From Sphingomonas rosea (GTDB lineage: Bacteria; Pseudomonadota; Alphaproteobacteria; Sphingomonadales; Sphingomonadaceae), in assembly GCF_039538065.1 (NCBI RefSeq), contig NZ_BAABBR010000001.1, positions 1,712,501-1,776,500 on the forward strand: a stretch of 64,000 nt of DNA. The letters are read 5' to 3'. Below, one piece after another: positions 34,348 to 43,028 of the stretch. Within the stretch, counting starts at the first letter, position 1, and every line of letters begins with the position of its first letter. The position numbers and the translations under genes were made by a program. The notes under the pieces were generated by a model. The model had not been told where the DNA came from. It made no database searches and saw only the letters and a program-made list of their open reading frames with translations.

Positions 34348-35361
34348 CTAGAACAGCGTCGTGATCCAGTAGATGGCCGCGGCGACGCTGGCGCTGGCGG
34401 GAATGGTGATGAGCCAGGCCATGACCACGCTCTGCGCGACGCCCCAGTTGACCGCGCTGGCCCGCCGCGCGACGCCCGCGCCGATCACTGCGCCAGTGAT
34501 GGTGTGGGTGGTCGAGACCGGAATGCCGAACCAGCTCGCGCCGAACAGCAGGAACGAACCGCCGGTCGAGGCGGAGAAGCCCTGGTGCTGGTCGAGCTTG
34601 GTGATGCGGCTGCCCATGGTCTCGATGATCTTCCAGCCGCCGGTCATCGTGCCCAGCCCGATCGCGATGTAGCAGCTGATCGCGACCCAGTGGGGGACTT
34701 GGAATTCGCCCTTGAGATAGCCGGTCGAGAAGAGAAGCACGGTGATGATGCCCATCGTCTTCTGCGCGTCGTTGAGGCCGTGGCCGAGCGAGTAGGCGGC
34801 CGATGAGACGAGGTGGAGCGCGCGGAAGCTCTTGTCCGCGCCGCGCATCGTCGCCCGCCGTGCAAGCCAGCTCGAGACAAGCATGACGAGCATCGACATC
34901 GCCATACCGAGCAGGGGGGCGAGCGGGATGAATAGGAGGGTCTTCGAAACGCCGCTCCACTGGATCGTCCCGAGTCCGGCCGAGGCGAGGCCGGCGCCGA
35001 CGATACCGCCGACGAGCGCATGGCTCGACGAGGACGGAATACCCTTGAGCCAGGTGACGACGTTCCAGAACATCGCCCCGATCAGCGCGGAGAACACGAC
35101 CGCGGGGGTGACGAGGTCCTTGTCGATCAGTCCCTTGCCGACCGTGTCCGCGACCTTGTGCAGCGCCGGGAAGGCGAGCGTCAGAAAGTAGGCGGCGAAG
35201 TTGAAGAACGCGGCGAAGGCCACCGCCTGAACGGGCCCAAGAAGGCGGGTCGCGACCACGGTGGCGATCGAGTTGGCGGCGTCGTGGAGGCCATTGAGGA
35301 AGTCAAAGGCCAGTGCGACGATGATCAGTCCCACCAGCAGCGGGAAAGCAAGCTCGTGCAT
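34348..35361 (-). CDS. PiT-family inorganic phosphate transporter
   Basis: Encodes 337 residues with about ten membrane helices. The duplicated PiT signature is present in both halves: DFLNGLHDAANSIATVV and SLGHGLNDAQKTMGII, with GIPSSSSHALVGGIVGAG and GIPVSTTHTITGAVIGAG. It carries phosphate with a cation across the inner membrane at low affinity. The ATG shares one base with the stop of the upstream Nudix-DUF47 gene (TGATG), so the two are translationally coupled, as is usual for PiT and its DUF47 partner. Confidence 0.95.
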   Translation of the reverse strand: MHELAFPLLVGLIIVALAFDFLNGLHDAANSIATVVATRLLGPVQAVAFAAFFNFAAYFLTLAFPALHKVADTVGKGLIDKDLVTPAVVFSALIGAMFWNVVTWLKGIPSSSSHALVGGIVGAGLASAGLGTIQWSGVSKTLLFIPLAPLLGMAMSMLVMLVSSWLARRATMRGADKSFRALHLVSSAAYSLGHGLNDAQKTMGIITVLLFSTGYLKGEFQVPHWVAISCYIAIGLGTMTGGWKIIETMGSRITKLDQHQGFSASTGGSFLLFGASWFGIPVSTTHTITGAVIGAGVARRASAVNWGVAQSVVMAWLITIPASASVAAAIYWITTLF

Positions 35362-36521
35362 CAGGCGTGATCGATGACGATGCCGTCGATCTCGTTCGCG
35401 ACGTCCTCGAACGCGTCGACGATCCGCTCGAGATGCTTGAAGATCTCGCGCCGGACGGTGAAGCGCATCGCGCCCGCCGGGTCGCTTCCGAAGCGCTGGA
35501 AGGCGCTCTTGAGGCCGGCGCGGTGAAGTTCGTCGGCATGGCCTTCCATCCGGACGAGCCGTTCGGTCAGTTCGTGGAGACGGGTGGCGTTGGCGCCGAC
35601 GTCGCGCAACAGCGGCAGCGCCTCGGCGACAAGGCGGCCCGAATCGATGATGATGGCGACCATGTCCTTCATCTCGGGCTCGAACTCGTCGAAGTCGTAG
35701 AGATCGACCGCATTGGCCGCGGCCTGCATCTCGTCGACTGCATCGTCCATGGCGCCGATCAGCGAAGTGATCGCCCCGCGATCGAAGGGCGTGAGGAAGG
35801 TCCGGCGAACGGTGCCGAGCGTCTCGCGGATGATATTGTCCGCGTCATGCTCGCGCTCATTGATCTCGCGGATATGCTCGGCGCGCGCGCTGCCGTCGGT
35901 GAACAGGCGGCCAAGCGCCTGACTGGCGCCGCACACGCTTTGCGCGTGCGTTTCGAACAGGGTGAAGAAGTCGCCGGTCTTCGGCAGGAGATTTTGAAAC
36001 CAGGCAAACATGGGTCCAACCTTTGATCGTTCGGCGATTGCCGACAGGAGGCTGCGGCGACGCGCCGCGCTGTTGAATTCGGCCGCGTTGAAGGAGCGGA
36101 TGAGATCGGCGAGATCGGGCTCCTCGACCTTGTCGGCGGCTTCGGCGAGGCTGAACCACTGTCGGGTCCGCTCGCCTGCTTCCTTCCAGTCGGCCAGTTC
36201 CTCGTCGACCGACAGCGGATAGACCTCGACGTCGAACATCAGGCTCGCGCCGGTCTTGCGCCGCTTGCGGTAGCGATAGGAGCCCAGGGGCACCGGGCAG
36301 ACCGAACCGCGCACTCCGGCCTCTTCCTCGGCTTCGAGGGCGGCCGCGGCATGCGGCGCGGTGCTCCCCATGGGATTGCCCTTGGGAATGACCCAGCGCT
36401 TGGTCTCGCGCGAGGTGACGAGCAGCACGCTTACCGGCGCATCGAGGTTCGCTCCCCGCGCACGGTAGGGAAGGGCGGCAATCTGGCGAATGGCGTGAAA
36501 CCCCGAACTGGCCGCCGGCAC
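35361..36521 (-). CDS. Nudix hydrolase-DUF47 (PhoU-like) fusion
   Basis: One open frame of 386 residues joins two domains. Residues about 10-145 are a Nudix domain with RWVIPKGNPMG and the box ALEAEEEAGV (first Arg of the usual REUxEE replaced by Leu); this resembles the group that cuts diadenosine polyphosphates or inositol pyrophosphates. From Met171 on it is a complete DUF47/PhoU-like helical domain (FQNLLPKTGDFFTLFETHA to FEDVANEIDGIVIDHA). The GTG start has GGAG upstream. An internal ATG at 36011 with AAAGG upstream could also make DUF47 alone. It is coupled to pit, whose activity DUF47 proteins are thought to control. Confidence 0.85.
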   Translation of the reverse strand: MPAASSGFHAIRQIAALPYRARGANLDAPVSVLLVTSRETKRWVIPKGNPMGSTAPHAAAALEAEEEAGVRGSVCPVPLGSYRYRKRRKTGASLMFDVEVYPLSVDEELADWKEAGERTRQWFSLAEAADKVEEPDLADLIRSFNAAEFNSAARRRSLLSAIAERSKVGPMFAWFQNLLPKTGDFFTLFETHAQSVCGASQALGRLFTDGSARAEHIREINEREHDADNIIRETLGTVRRTFLTPFDRGAITSLIGAMDDAVDEMQAAANAVDLYDFDEFEPEMKDMVAIIIDSGRLVAEALPLLRDVGANATRLHELTERLVRMEGHADELHRAGLKSAFQRFGSDPAGAMRFTVRREIFKHLERIVDAFEDVANEIDGIVIDHA

Positions 36522-36543
36522 GCCCGCGCGGCCGGTCTCCTAG

Positions 36544-36561
36544 GTCACGGCGAAATGACAG
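36544..36561 (-). promoter_or_regulatory. Pho-box candidate before the Nudix-DUF47-pit operon
   Basis: On the minus strand CTGTCAT (36561-36555) is followed 11 bases later by CCGTGAC (36550-36544). This resembles the PhoB binding site (two CTGTCAY repeats at 11-bp spacing), the first copy exact and the second 5 of 7. It lies 23-40 bp upstream of the GTG, where binding would repress. In Sinorhizobium the matching DUF47-pit operon is repressed by PhoB. Confidence 0.4.
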
Positions 36562-36565
36562 AAAT

Positions 36566-36580
36566 CTTGCAATTTGCAAG
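36566..36580. promoter_or_regulatory. Perfect 15-bp palindrome
   Basis: CTTGCAATTTGCAAG, with 7-bp arms around one base, lies between the prsR stop and the Nudix-DUF47 start and next to the Pho-box candidate. It could be an operator for that operon. No regulator is known. Confidence 0.4.
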
Positions 36581-36600
36581 GGCGCGGGAAGGCGTCCGGC

Positions 36601-37971
36601 TCAAGCCTGCAGCTGATATTGCTTGAGCAGGTCGTAGAGCGTCGGTCGGCTGATGCCGAGGAGCTTGGCCGCGCCCGAGATATTGTGCTCGGCCCGGATC
36701 AATGCCTGGTGGATCGCGCGGCGGTCGGCCTTTTCGCGGGCGGCGCGCAGGTTGATGGCCTCGAACGCCTCCTCGGACATTTCGGTGATGTCGAGGTCGA
36801 GCGCACCGAGGAGCTTGCCCTCGGCCATGATCACCGCGCGCTTGATTCGGTTCTCGAGCTCACGGACGTTGCCTGGCCAAGCGTAACTGTCGATCGCGTC
36901 GACCGCGTCGGGAGCGAGGCCGGTGATGGGCGAACCAAGCTCGCGGGCGAAGCGGCGGGTGAAATGACGCGCGAGGAGCACGGCGTCGCCGGGGCGCTCG
37001 GCAAGCGCGGGGATCGGGACGACCATCTCGGCGAGGCGATAATAGAGGTCCTCGCGGAAGCGGCCGTCGGCCTGCATCGCGTGAAGGTCCTGATGAGTCG
37101 CGCAGACGATGCGGATGTCGACCGGGATCGTCGCGCGACCACCGATCCGTTCGATCACGCGCTCCTGAAGGAAGCGCAGGAGCTTGACCTGCAGCGGGAG
37201 CGGCACGTCGCCAATTTCGTCGAGGAAGAGGGTGCCGCCCTCGGCCAGCTCGATCTTGCCGGGCGTGGTCTTGACCGCGCCGGTGAAAGCGCCGCGCTCG
37301 TAGCCGAACAGCTCGGCTTCGAGTAGGTTCTCGGGAATGGCCGCGCAGTTGATCGCGACGAAGGGCTTGCCCGCACGGCGGCTCTTTTCGTGCACGGCGC
37401 GGGCGAGAAGTTCCTTGCCGGTGCCGCTGGCGCCCAGCAGCATCACGGAGACGTCCGCCGGGGCGACGCGCTCGATCGTGCGTGCGACCTTGAGCATCGA
37501 TGGGCTGGCGGTGATGATCGAGCCGAGCACGGTCCCGCCCTCGGCCGCCTGCGCTTCGAGGCGATGGTTCTCCGCCTCGAGCGCGTGCAGGTGGAAGGCG
37601 CGGGCGACGATCAGGCCCAGCTCGTCGATGTCGACCGGCTTCTTGTAGAAGTCGTAAGCGCCGAGCGCGATGGCGTTCAATGCACTCTCTCGGGCGCCGT
37701 GACCCGAGGCGACGATGACCTTCGTGTCGGGCTTGAGGCGGAGGATGTCGGTGAGCGCGGCGAAGCCCTCGGTGGTGCCGTCGGGGTCGGGCGGAAGGCC
37801 GAGGTCGAGCGTGACGACCGCGGGCTCATGGAGGCGGAGCAGTTCGAGCGCTTCGGCGCGGTTGAACGCGCTGACGACGCGATAACCCTCATAGGCCCAT
37901 TTCAATTGGCGCTGCAGGCCCTCGTCATCCTCGACGACGAGCAGGACGGGAAGGTCGGCGGGATCGCTCAT
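36601..37971 (-). CDS. prsR: Sigma-54-dependent response regulator PrsR
   Basis: Encodes 456 residues: receiver domain (phospho-acceptor Asp56 in [13 protein letters not shown]), AAA+ domain with Walker [14 protein letters not shown], the sigma-54 contact loop GAFTGAV and [11 protein letters not shown], and a Fis-type helix-turn-helix at the end ([20 protein letters not shown]). It matches PrsR, the regulator tied to PEP-CTERM/exosortase and exopolysaccharide loci. The ATG overlaps the prsK stop (ATGA). No PEP-CTERM or polysaccharide genes are in this window. Confidence 0.92.
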   Translation of the reverse strand: MSDPADLPVLLVVEDDEGLQRQLKWAYEGYRVVSAFNRAEALELLRLHEPAVVTLDLGLPPDPDGTTEGFAALTDILRLKPDTKVIVASGHGARESALNAIALGAYDFYKKPVDIDELGLIVARAFHLHALEAENHRLEAQAAEGGTVLGSIITASPSMLKVARTIERVAPADVSVMLLGASGTGKELLARAVHEKSRRAGKPFVAINCAAIPENLLEAELFGYERGAFTGAVKTTPGKIELAEGGTLFLDEIGDVPLPLQVKLLRFLQERVIERIGGRATIPVDIRIVCATHQDLHAMQADGRFREDLYYRLAEMVVPIPALAERPGDAVLLARHFTRRFARELGSPITGLAPDAVDAIDSYAWPGNVRELENRIKRAVIMAEGKLLGALDLDITEMSEEAFEAINLRAAREKADRRAIHQALIRAEHNISGAAKLLGISRPTLYDLLKQYQLQA

Positions 37972-40055
37972 GCGGACAATCTTTCAAGGCTGACGGAGGG
38001 GGCCGGATCGAGCGGCAGGGTGATTGTGAAGCGGGTGCCTTGGCCGGGGCGGCTGTCGACGCCGAGCTGGCCGCCCATGGCGTGGACGAGGCTGCGGGCT
38101 TCATAGGCGCCGATGCCGAAGCCGCCCTGCTTGGTCGAGGCGAAGGGCGCGAACAGGCGGGTGGCGACGAAATCGGCGTCCATGCCGGGGCCGGCGTCGC
38201 TGATCTCGATCCGGGCGCGGGTGCCGGCGCGCGAGACGCGAACGGTGACGGGTTCGGCGATCGGGCTCGCTTCGACCGCATTGGCGAGAAGATGGCCGAG
38301 CGCCTGCTCGAGCCCGACCGGATCGGCAAGTACCTCGAGCCCGCTATCGCCGAGCAGCCGGACCTCGTGGTTGCTGCGGTGCGCGGTGATGGTGGCCGCG
38401 AGGAGGGGGCGAAGCTCGGTCGCGCGAAGCGGCGGCCGGGCGGCGGGCGCGGCGGCGGGGGCGAGGCGGGCGAGGAGGTCGTTCATCTTGCCGACCGATC
38501 CCTGCAGCGTCGCGACCATGTCCTTGCGCCATTCGGGATTGTCGGCGTGGCGCTCGGCATTGCGGGCGAGCAGCTTCAGCTGGCTGACGAGGTTCTTGAT
38601 GTCGTGGAGGATGAAGGCGAAGCGGCGGTTGAATTCGTCGAAGCGCTGGGCTTCGCCAAGCCGCTGCTGGCCGATCGCCTCGGCGAGGCTCGATCCCGCC
38701 TGGCGCCCGGCGGTCCGGAGGAGGTCGAAATCCTCCCAATCGAGCGGGCGGCGCAGTTCGGGCGCGGCGAGGAGGACGAGGCCGACGGTGGTCTCGCCGT
38801 GGACGAGCGGGATCCCGATCCAGAAGGTGGCGTCGTCGAGCAGCCAGCCGGGCAGCGGAAGCGCGAGGTCGGCGGCCGAGCCCCAGCGATAGCGATGCGC
38901 GTCGAGCTCAAGGATCCGGCCCTCGTCGAGCTGCGGCCAAAGGGCGCCGAAACCTTCGCCGCCAAGCGCGCCGGCGGGGACGCGGCCGGGCCATTGCCAT
39001 GATCCCGCAACCCCGAAGCCGCCGAGCTCGTCGGGCGCGACGAGCAGGCCGGCGGGCGCTTCGAGGATGTCGGCGAAGGCGCGGACGAGGCGGCTGGCGA
39101 GCGGCGTGTCGTTGCCGCGCGCGCCGAGTGTTGCGGCGAAGCGCAGCCATTCGGCGCGATAGTCGTAGCGATGCTCGAAGAAATGCTTGGCGATCTTGAC
39201 CCGGGTCCAGCTGCGCGCGCGCCGGCTTGGCAGCAGGACGGCGAGCGCGACGGTCATGCCGGCGAGGACGAGGATCGCGAGCGAGCGGAGCCAGTCCCAT
39301 TCCCCCGTCCGAAGCGCCGCCGAGAGCAGCGCCATGATCGCGAAATAGGAGCAGAGGGCGAGAAGCGACAGCGACTGGAAGGTCGCGGCGCGCGACAGCT
39401 TGGGGCGCCAGGCCGTGCTGTCGCTGCGGGTCAGCGCGAAGAACGGCGCGGCGAGCGCGACGAGGCCGCCGCGCACCTCGGCGAGGTCGTTGCCGGTCGG
39501 CACGTGCAGCATCTGCAGCGTGTAGAGGTTGAGGTCGTAGACCCAGAGCAAGGCGAGGCCGAGCATGGGCAGCCGGATCGGACCGCGGCTGGCGGCGGCG
39601 CTCTGGCCGTAGAGGTTGTGGACGAGGATGAGCGCGCCCGATGCCGCGATGGTCCGGAGCACGTTGCCGGTGGCGAGGAGCGACGCACGGTCCTCGGGGC
39701 GGGCGAAGGGCGCAAGCGTGTCGATCAGCGCCTGTGCGCCGAGCACCAGGGCGACTGCGCCATAGACGAGGCTGACGCCGCGCTGGCGCTTGCCGTCCTC
39801 GGCATTGTCCGAAAGGACGAACAGCATCGCGACCCAGATGAGGTTACGCGCGGTCTCGGCGTGCGCGGCAAGCATCGTGCCGGGCGAGACCGCCCAGAAC
39901 CAGGCGGCCGCGGCGGTCGTGAGGAGTCCCGCGAGGAGGAGCTTTTGCGCCGGACCGGAGGCCCAGCCACGTAGTTGCCACAGCAGGACCGCCGAGACCG
40001 CTACGGCGCCAAGCGCGTGACTCCAGAAGGCGAGCAGGCTGTCCACGGCCCGCAC
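37968..40055 (-). CDS. prsK: PEP-CTERM system histidine kinase PrsK
   Basis: Encodes 695 residues. The first 270 or so hold about eight membrane helices, then a GAF domain (about 300-450, with VAPDELGGFGVAGSWQWPG) and a kinase core: FAFILHDIKNLVSQLKLLAR with the phospho-acceptor histidine, GHLLANAVEAS, ISDAGPGMD and GGFGIGAYEARSLVHAMGGQ. This order is that of PrsK. Start is a GTG at 40055, with a second GTG three codons in. It works with PrsR, encoded directly downstream. Confidence 0.91.
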   Translation of the reverse strand: MRAVDSLLAFWSHALGAVAVSAVLLWQLRGWASGPAQKLLLAGLLTTAAAAWFWAVSPGTMLAAHAETARNLIWVAMLFVLSDNAEDGKRQRGVSLVYGAVALVLGAQALIDTLAPFARPEDRASLLATGNVLRTIAASGALILVHNLYGQSAAASRGPIRLPMLGLALLWVYDLNLYTLQMLHVPTGNDLAEVRGGLVALAAPFFALTRSDSTAWRPKLSRAATFQSLSLLALCSYFAIMALLSAALRTGEWDWLRSLAILVLAGMTVALAVLLPSRRARSWTRVKIAKHFFEHRYDYRAEWLRFAATLGARGNDTPLASRLVRAFADILEAPAGLLVAPDELGGFGVAGSWQWPGRVPAGALGGEGFGALWPQLDEGRILELDAHRYRWGSAADLALPLPGWLLDDATFWIGIPLVHGETTVGLVLLAAPELRRPLDWEDFDLLRTAGRQAGSSLAEAIGQQRLGEAQRFDEFNRRFAFILHDIKNLVSQLKLLARNAERHADNPEWRKDMVATLQGSVGKMNDLLARLAPAAAPAARPPLRATELRPLLAATITAHRSNHEVRLLGDSGLEVLADPVGLEQALGHLLANAVEASPIAEPVTVRVSRAGTRARIEISDAGPGMDADFVATRLFAPFASTKQGGFGIGAYEARSLVHAMGGQLGVDSRPGQGTRFTITLPLDPAPSVSLERLSA

Positions 40056-40098
40056 TGTCGGAGAAATTTACAAAGGAAGCGTGAACGACCGGGCGGGA

Positions 40099-41382
40099 TC
40101 AGCCCTTCTTGAGCTCCGCCAATGCCGCCAAGGTCATGGCCTCGGTCGCGGTGGCGATCACCGTCTCGGCCTCGGGCGCCCAGAAGGGCGAATGCAGCGA
40201 GGGCAGCTTGGCGGGATCACCTCCCGCCTTGTCCCACGCCGCCTGCGGCACGCCGCCGACCCAGAAGATGAGGCTGTCGATCTTCTGGTCGGCAAGCCAG
40301 AAGCGGCTGAAATCCTCGCCGCCCATCACCGCCGGGACCTTGCGCGCGCGCTCGGCGCCGAAGCGCTCCTGTAATAGCGCGAGGGTCCGGTTCGACAGCG
40401 CTTCGGTGTTGAAGGTCGAGGGCGTGAACATTTCTTCGTGGACCTTGACCTCGGGCATGCGGTCGGCGGGCATGCCGGCGGCGATCGCCTCGCCGCGCGC
40501 GATCCGGGCGATGCCGTCGAGCAGCAGCTTGCGGACCTCGGGCGTGTAGCTGCGGACGGTGAGCTGGAGCTTGGCTTCGTCAGGAATGATGTTGTGCTTG
40601 GCGCCGGCATTGAAACTTCCGACGGTCACGACCGCAGGGTCGAGCGGGCTGTTCTCGCGGCTGACGAGGGTCTGCAGCGCCATCACGATCTGGCTGGCCA
40701 GCACGATCGGGTCCTTGGTCGTCTGCGGATAGGCGCCGTGGCCGCCTACGCCCTTCACCAGGATGTCGACGCTGTCGACGTTGGCGAGCGCATAGCCCGG
40801 CGTCACACCGATGGTGCCGGCGGGCAGGCTTGCGCTGTCGTGGAAGGCGATGGCGGTGTCGGGCTTGGGGAAGCGGTTGTAGAGGCCTGCGTCGAGCATC
40901 GCCTTGGCGCCTTCACCCGTCTCCTCGCCCGGCTGGAGGACGATGACGAGCGTGCCGCTCCAGCCCGCCTTTTGCGCGACGAGGCGGCGGGCGGTGCCGA
41001 TCATCGCGGTCATGTGCGTGTCGTGGCCGCAAGCGTGCATGACGCCGGTCTCGACGCCCGAGCGTGCGGTCGCGCGGACCTTGGAGGCGAAGGGCAGGCC
41101 GGTCTGCTCGACCACCGGGAGGCCGTCCATGTCGGCGCGCATCAGCAGGGTCTTGCCGGGCCCGTTGCGGAGAACCGCGACGACGCCGGTCCCGCCGACC
41201 TTCTCGGTCACGGTGAAGCCGAGCTTCCTGAGTTCGGGCGCCAGCCTCGCCGCGGTTTTGACTTCCTGCATGGATAGCTCGGGCGCAGCGTGAAGCTCGC
41301 GGTAGAGCGCCATGAGATCGGAGGAAACCGGCGGTACCGGCTGGGCGGCGAGGGCGGCGGCGGCCAGGAGCGAGCTGATCAT
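40099..41382 (-). CDS. M20-family amidohydrolase, exported
   Basis: Encodes 427 residues. A signal peptide (about 1-18) is followed by the M20 dinuclear metal peptidase fold with MRADMDGLPVVEQTGLPF, the metal ligands in MHACGHDTHMTAMIG and the catalytic Glu in LQPGEETGEGAKAM. The GDF end motif (VMGGEDFSRFW) and the dimerisation domain are present. Such enzymes remove acyl groups from N-acyl amino acids or similar amides, here in the periplasm. The gene is likely on its own. Confidence 0.92.
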   Translation of the reverse strand: MISSLLAAAALAAQPVPPVSSDLMALYRELHAAPELSMQEVKTAARLAPELRKLGFTVTEKVGGTGVVAVLRNGPGKTLLMRADMDGLPVVEQTGLPFASKVRATARSGVETGVMHACGHDTHMTAMIGTARRLVAQKAGWSGTLVIVLQPGEETGEGAKAMLDAGLYNRFPKPDTAIAFHDSASLPAGTIGVTPGYALANVDSVDILVKGVGGHGAYPQTTKDPIVLASQIVMALQTLVSRENSPLDPAVVTVGSFNAGAKHNIIPDEAKLQLTVRSYTPEVRKLLLDGIARIARGEAIAAGMPADRMPEVKVHEEMFTPSTFNTEALSNRTLALLQERFGAERARKVPAVMGGEDFSRFWLADQKIDSLIFWVGGVPQAAWDKAGGDPAKLPSLHSPFWAPEAETVIATATEAMTLAALAELKKG

Positions 41383-41419
41383 TCCGACAATCTATCGGGA
41401 ACGGAACGCCCGTCCATCC

Positions 41420-42040
41420 TCAGTTTTGGGGGACCAGCTCCACCACGTCGGTCAGGCTTTCGAAGCGCGGCGAGGGAATCACGAGCCGCCAGCGCCGCTC
41501 GCCGATGCGCTCGACCCAGCCGGCGAGGTCGCGGTCGCCGTCGGCGCCATAGGGTAGCGCCTTCTGCTCGTCGCCGAGGACCAGGGTTCCGAGGAACACC
41601 GAGCGCAAGCGATCGTGCGCGAAGATCGAGCCGACCTGGCGCTGCGAGCCTGTCAGCTTGGCGAATTGCTGGAGACGCCCGTTCTGGTCGATCCGGCAGG
41701 CGAAACTCGGATAGGCGATATAGGGCAGCATGCCCGCGCCGCGGGCGCCGAGCTTGGTCATGCGGCAGCGATAGTTGCCGTTGGGAATGCCCCCGCCGAG
41801 TGCGGCATCGGGCTGAAGCAGGGCGCCCTCGCGGTCGATCTCGGCGCCGTGACCGGCGGCACGCGCCTGGCGCAGGCCCTCGACGAAAGAGGGTCGCCAG
41901 TCGCGCAGGCGCCGACGGTCCTGCGTAGTCGCGACCGTGTGCCAGGCCGACGCGATCGCGACCGGGCCGGCGGTCGGCCGCTCGGTCGGCGTGCAGGCGG
42001 TGAGCGCAAGAAGCGGCAGGACGGGAAGAAAGCGACGCAT
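41420..42040 (-). CDS. DUF4893 lipoprotein
   Basis: Encodes 206 residues from ATG 42040. The start has a lipobox LTAC (Cys16). The body has the DUF4893 style: WRPSFVEGLRQARAAGHGAE, GNYRCRMTKLGARG, YPSFACRIDQNG and WRLVIPSPRFESLTDVVEL. The family is unknown in function. It lies between the M20 amidohydrolase and the hydroxybutyrate dehydrogenase genes, all on the minus strand with small gaps. Confidence 0.8.
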   Translation of the reverse strand: MRRFLPVLPLLALTACTPTERPTAGPVAIASAWHTVATTQDRRRLRDWRPSFVEGLRQARAAGHGAEIDREGALLQPDAALGGGIPNGNYRCRMTKLGARGAGMLPYIAYPSFACRIDQNGRLQQFAKLTGSQRQVGSIFAHDRLRSVFLGTLVLGDEQKALPYGADGDRDLAGWVERIGERRWRLVIPSPRFESLTDVVELVPQN

Positions 42041-42078
42041 GACCACGATCCTTAGTCCGTTTCCTCGCCCGCGCGAAA

Positions 42079-42864
42079 TCATTGCGCGGTCCAGCCGCCG
42101 TCCATGCTGAGATTGGCGCCGGTGATGCTGCCCGCCTCGGGGCGGCAGAGGTAGAGCGCGAGGCTGGCGACCTCGACCGGCTCGACGAAGCGCTTGGTTG
42201 GCTGGGCGGCGAGGAGGACGTCGTTCATGACCTGCTCGCGGGTGAGGCCGCGGGCCTTCATCGTGTCGGGGATCTGGTTCTCGACCAGCGGGGTCCAGAC
42301 GTAGCCGGGCGAGATGCAATTGACGGTGACGCCGTCCTTGGCGGCCTCGAGCGCGACCGACTTGGTGAAGCCGGCGACCCCGTGTTTGGCCGCGACATAG
42401 GCGCTCTTGTTGGGCGAGGCGACGAGGCTGTGCGCGCTTGCGGTATTGATGATCCGGCCCCAGCCGCGCTGGCGCATCGAGGGAAGACAGAGGCGGGTGG
42501 TGTGGAACACCGCCGACAGGTTCACCGCCATGATCATGTCCCACTTTTCGGGCGGGAAGTCGTCCACCGGCGCGACATGCTGGACACCGGCATTGTTGAC
42601 GAGGACGGAGGGGCTGCCGAGTTCATTGGTGCATTGCGCGACCAGCTCGTCGATCGCTTCCGGGTTTGAGAGGTCGGCGTCCGAGAAACCGGCGCAATCC
42701 TGTGACAGCGCAGCGAGTTCCTCCTTGAGCGCGAGATTGGCGTCGCGGTCGCCGAAGCCGTGGAGCATGACCCGCGCACCCTCGGCGGCGAGCGACCGGG
42801 CGATGGCGAGGCCGATGCCGCTGGTGGAACCCGTGACCAGCGCAACCTTGTCCTTGAGGATCAT
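42079..42864 (-). CDS. 3-hydroxybutyrate dehydrogenase (SDR family)
   Basis: Encodes 261 residues of the short-chain dehydrogenase family. The cofactor loop is TGSTSGIGLAIA, then NNAGVQHVAPVDDFPPEKWD, and the active site Ser-Tyr-Lys in INTASAHSLVASPNKSAY followed by VAAKHG. The QHVAPV and HSLVASP stretches are typical for D-3-hydroxybutyrate dehydrogenase (BdhA), which feeds ketone or polyhydroxybutyrate breakdown products into acetoacetate. ATG at 42864. A REP-like repeat begins 27 bp upstream. Confidence 0.9.
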   Translation of the reverse strand: MILKDKVALVTGSTSGIGLAIARSLAAEGARVMLHGFGDRDANLALKEELAALSQDCAGFSDADLSNPEAIDELVAQCTNELGSPSVLVNNAGVQHVAPVDDFPPEKWDMIMAVNLSAVFHTTRLCLPSMRQRGWGRIINTASAHSLVASPNKSAYVAAKHGVAGFTKSVALEAAKDGVTVNCISPGYVWTPLVENQIPDTMKARGLTREQVMNDVLLAAQPTKRFVEPVEVASLALYLCRPEAGSITGANLSMDGGWTAQ

Positions 42865-42890
42865 GCTTCACTCCCGTTGTTCGTCGCTCC

Positions 42891-42967
42891 GGCTGTCGAT
42901 CCGGCAGCCCGCGTCATGCGCGAATCCCAAGAAGAAGCGGGCTGCCGGGTCAAGCCCGAGGAGACGA
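42891..42967. repeat. REP-like palindromic element, copy A
   Basis: About 77 bp with a long inverted repeat: GATCCGGCAGCCCGC (42899-42913) against GCGGGCTGCCGGGTC (42937-42951, one mismatch). It shares the order (T)CATGCG, AAGAAGAAGC, CCGGGTCAAGCCCG and GACGAA with the element at 44981. It ends just before the promoter area of the metalloprotease gene. Confidence 0.6.
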
Positions 42968-43028
42968 ATTGCATCGCTTGCAACTTCGCGTGGCCGCCGA
43001 TCATTATGGGGGCGAAAGGGAGAGGCGG

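Noticed and set aside
42082..42669. A 195-codon plus-strand frame across the hydroxybutyrate dehydrogenase gene
   Set aside because: Shadow of a clear SDR enzyme with an intact active site.
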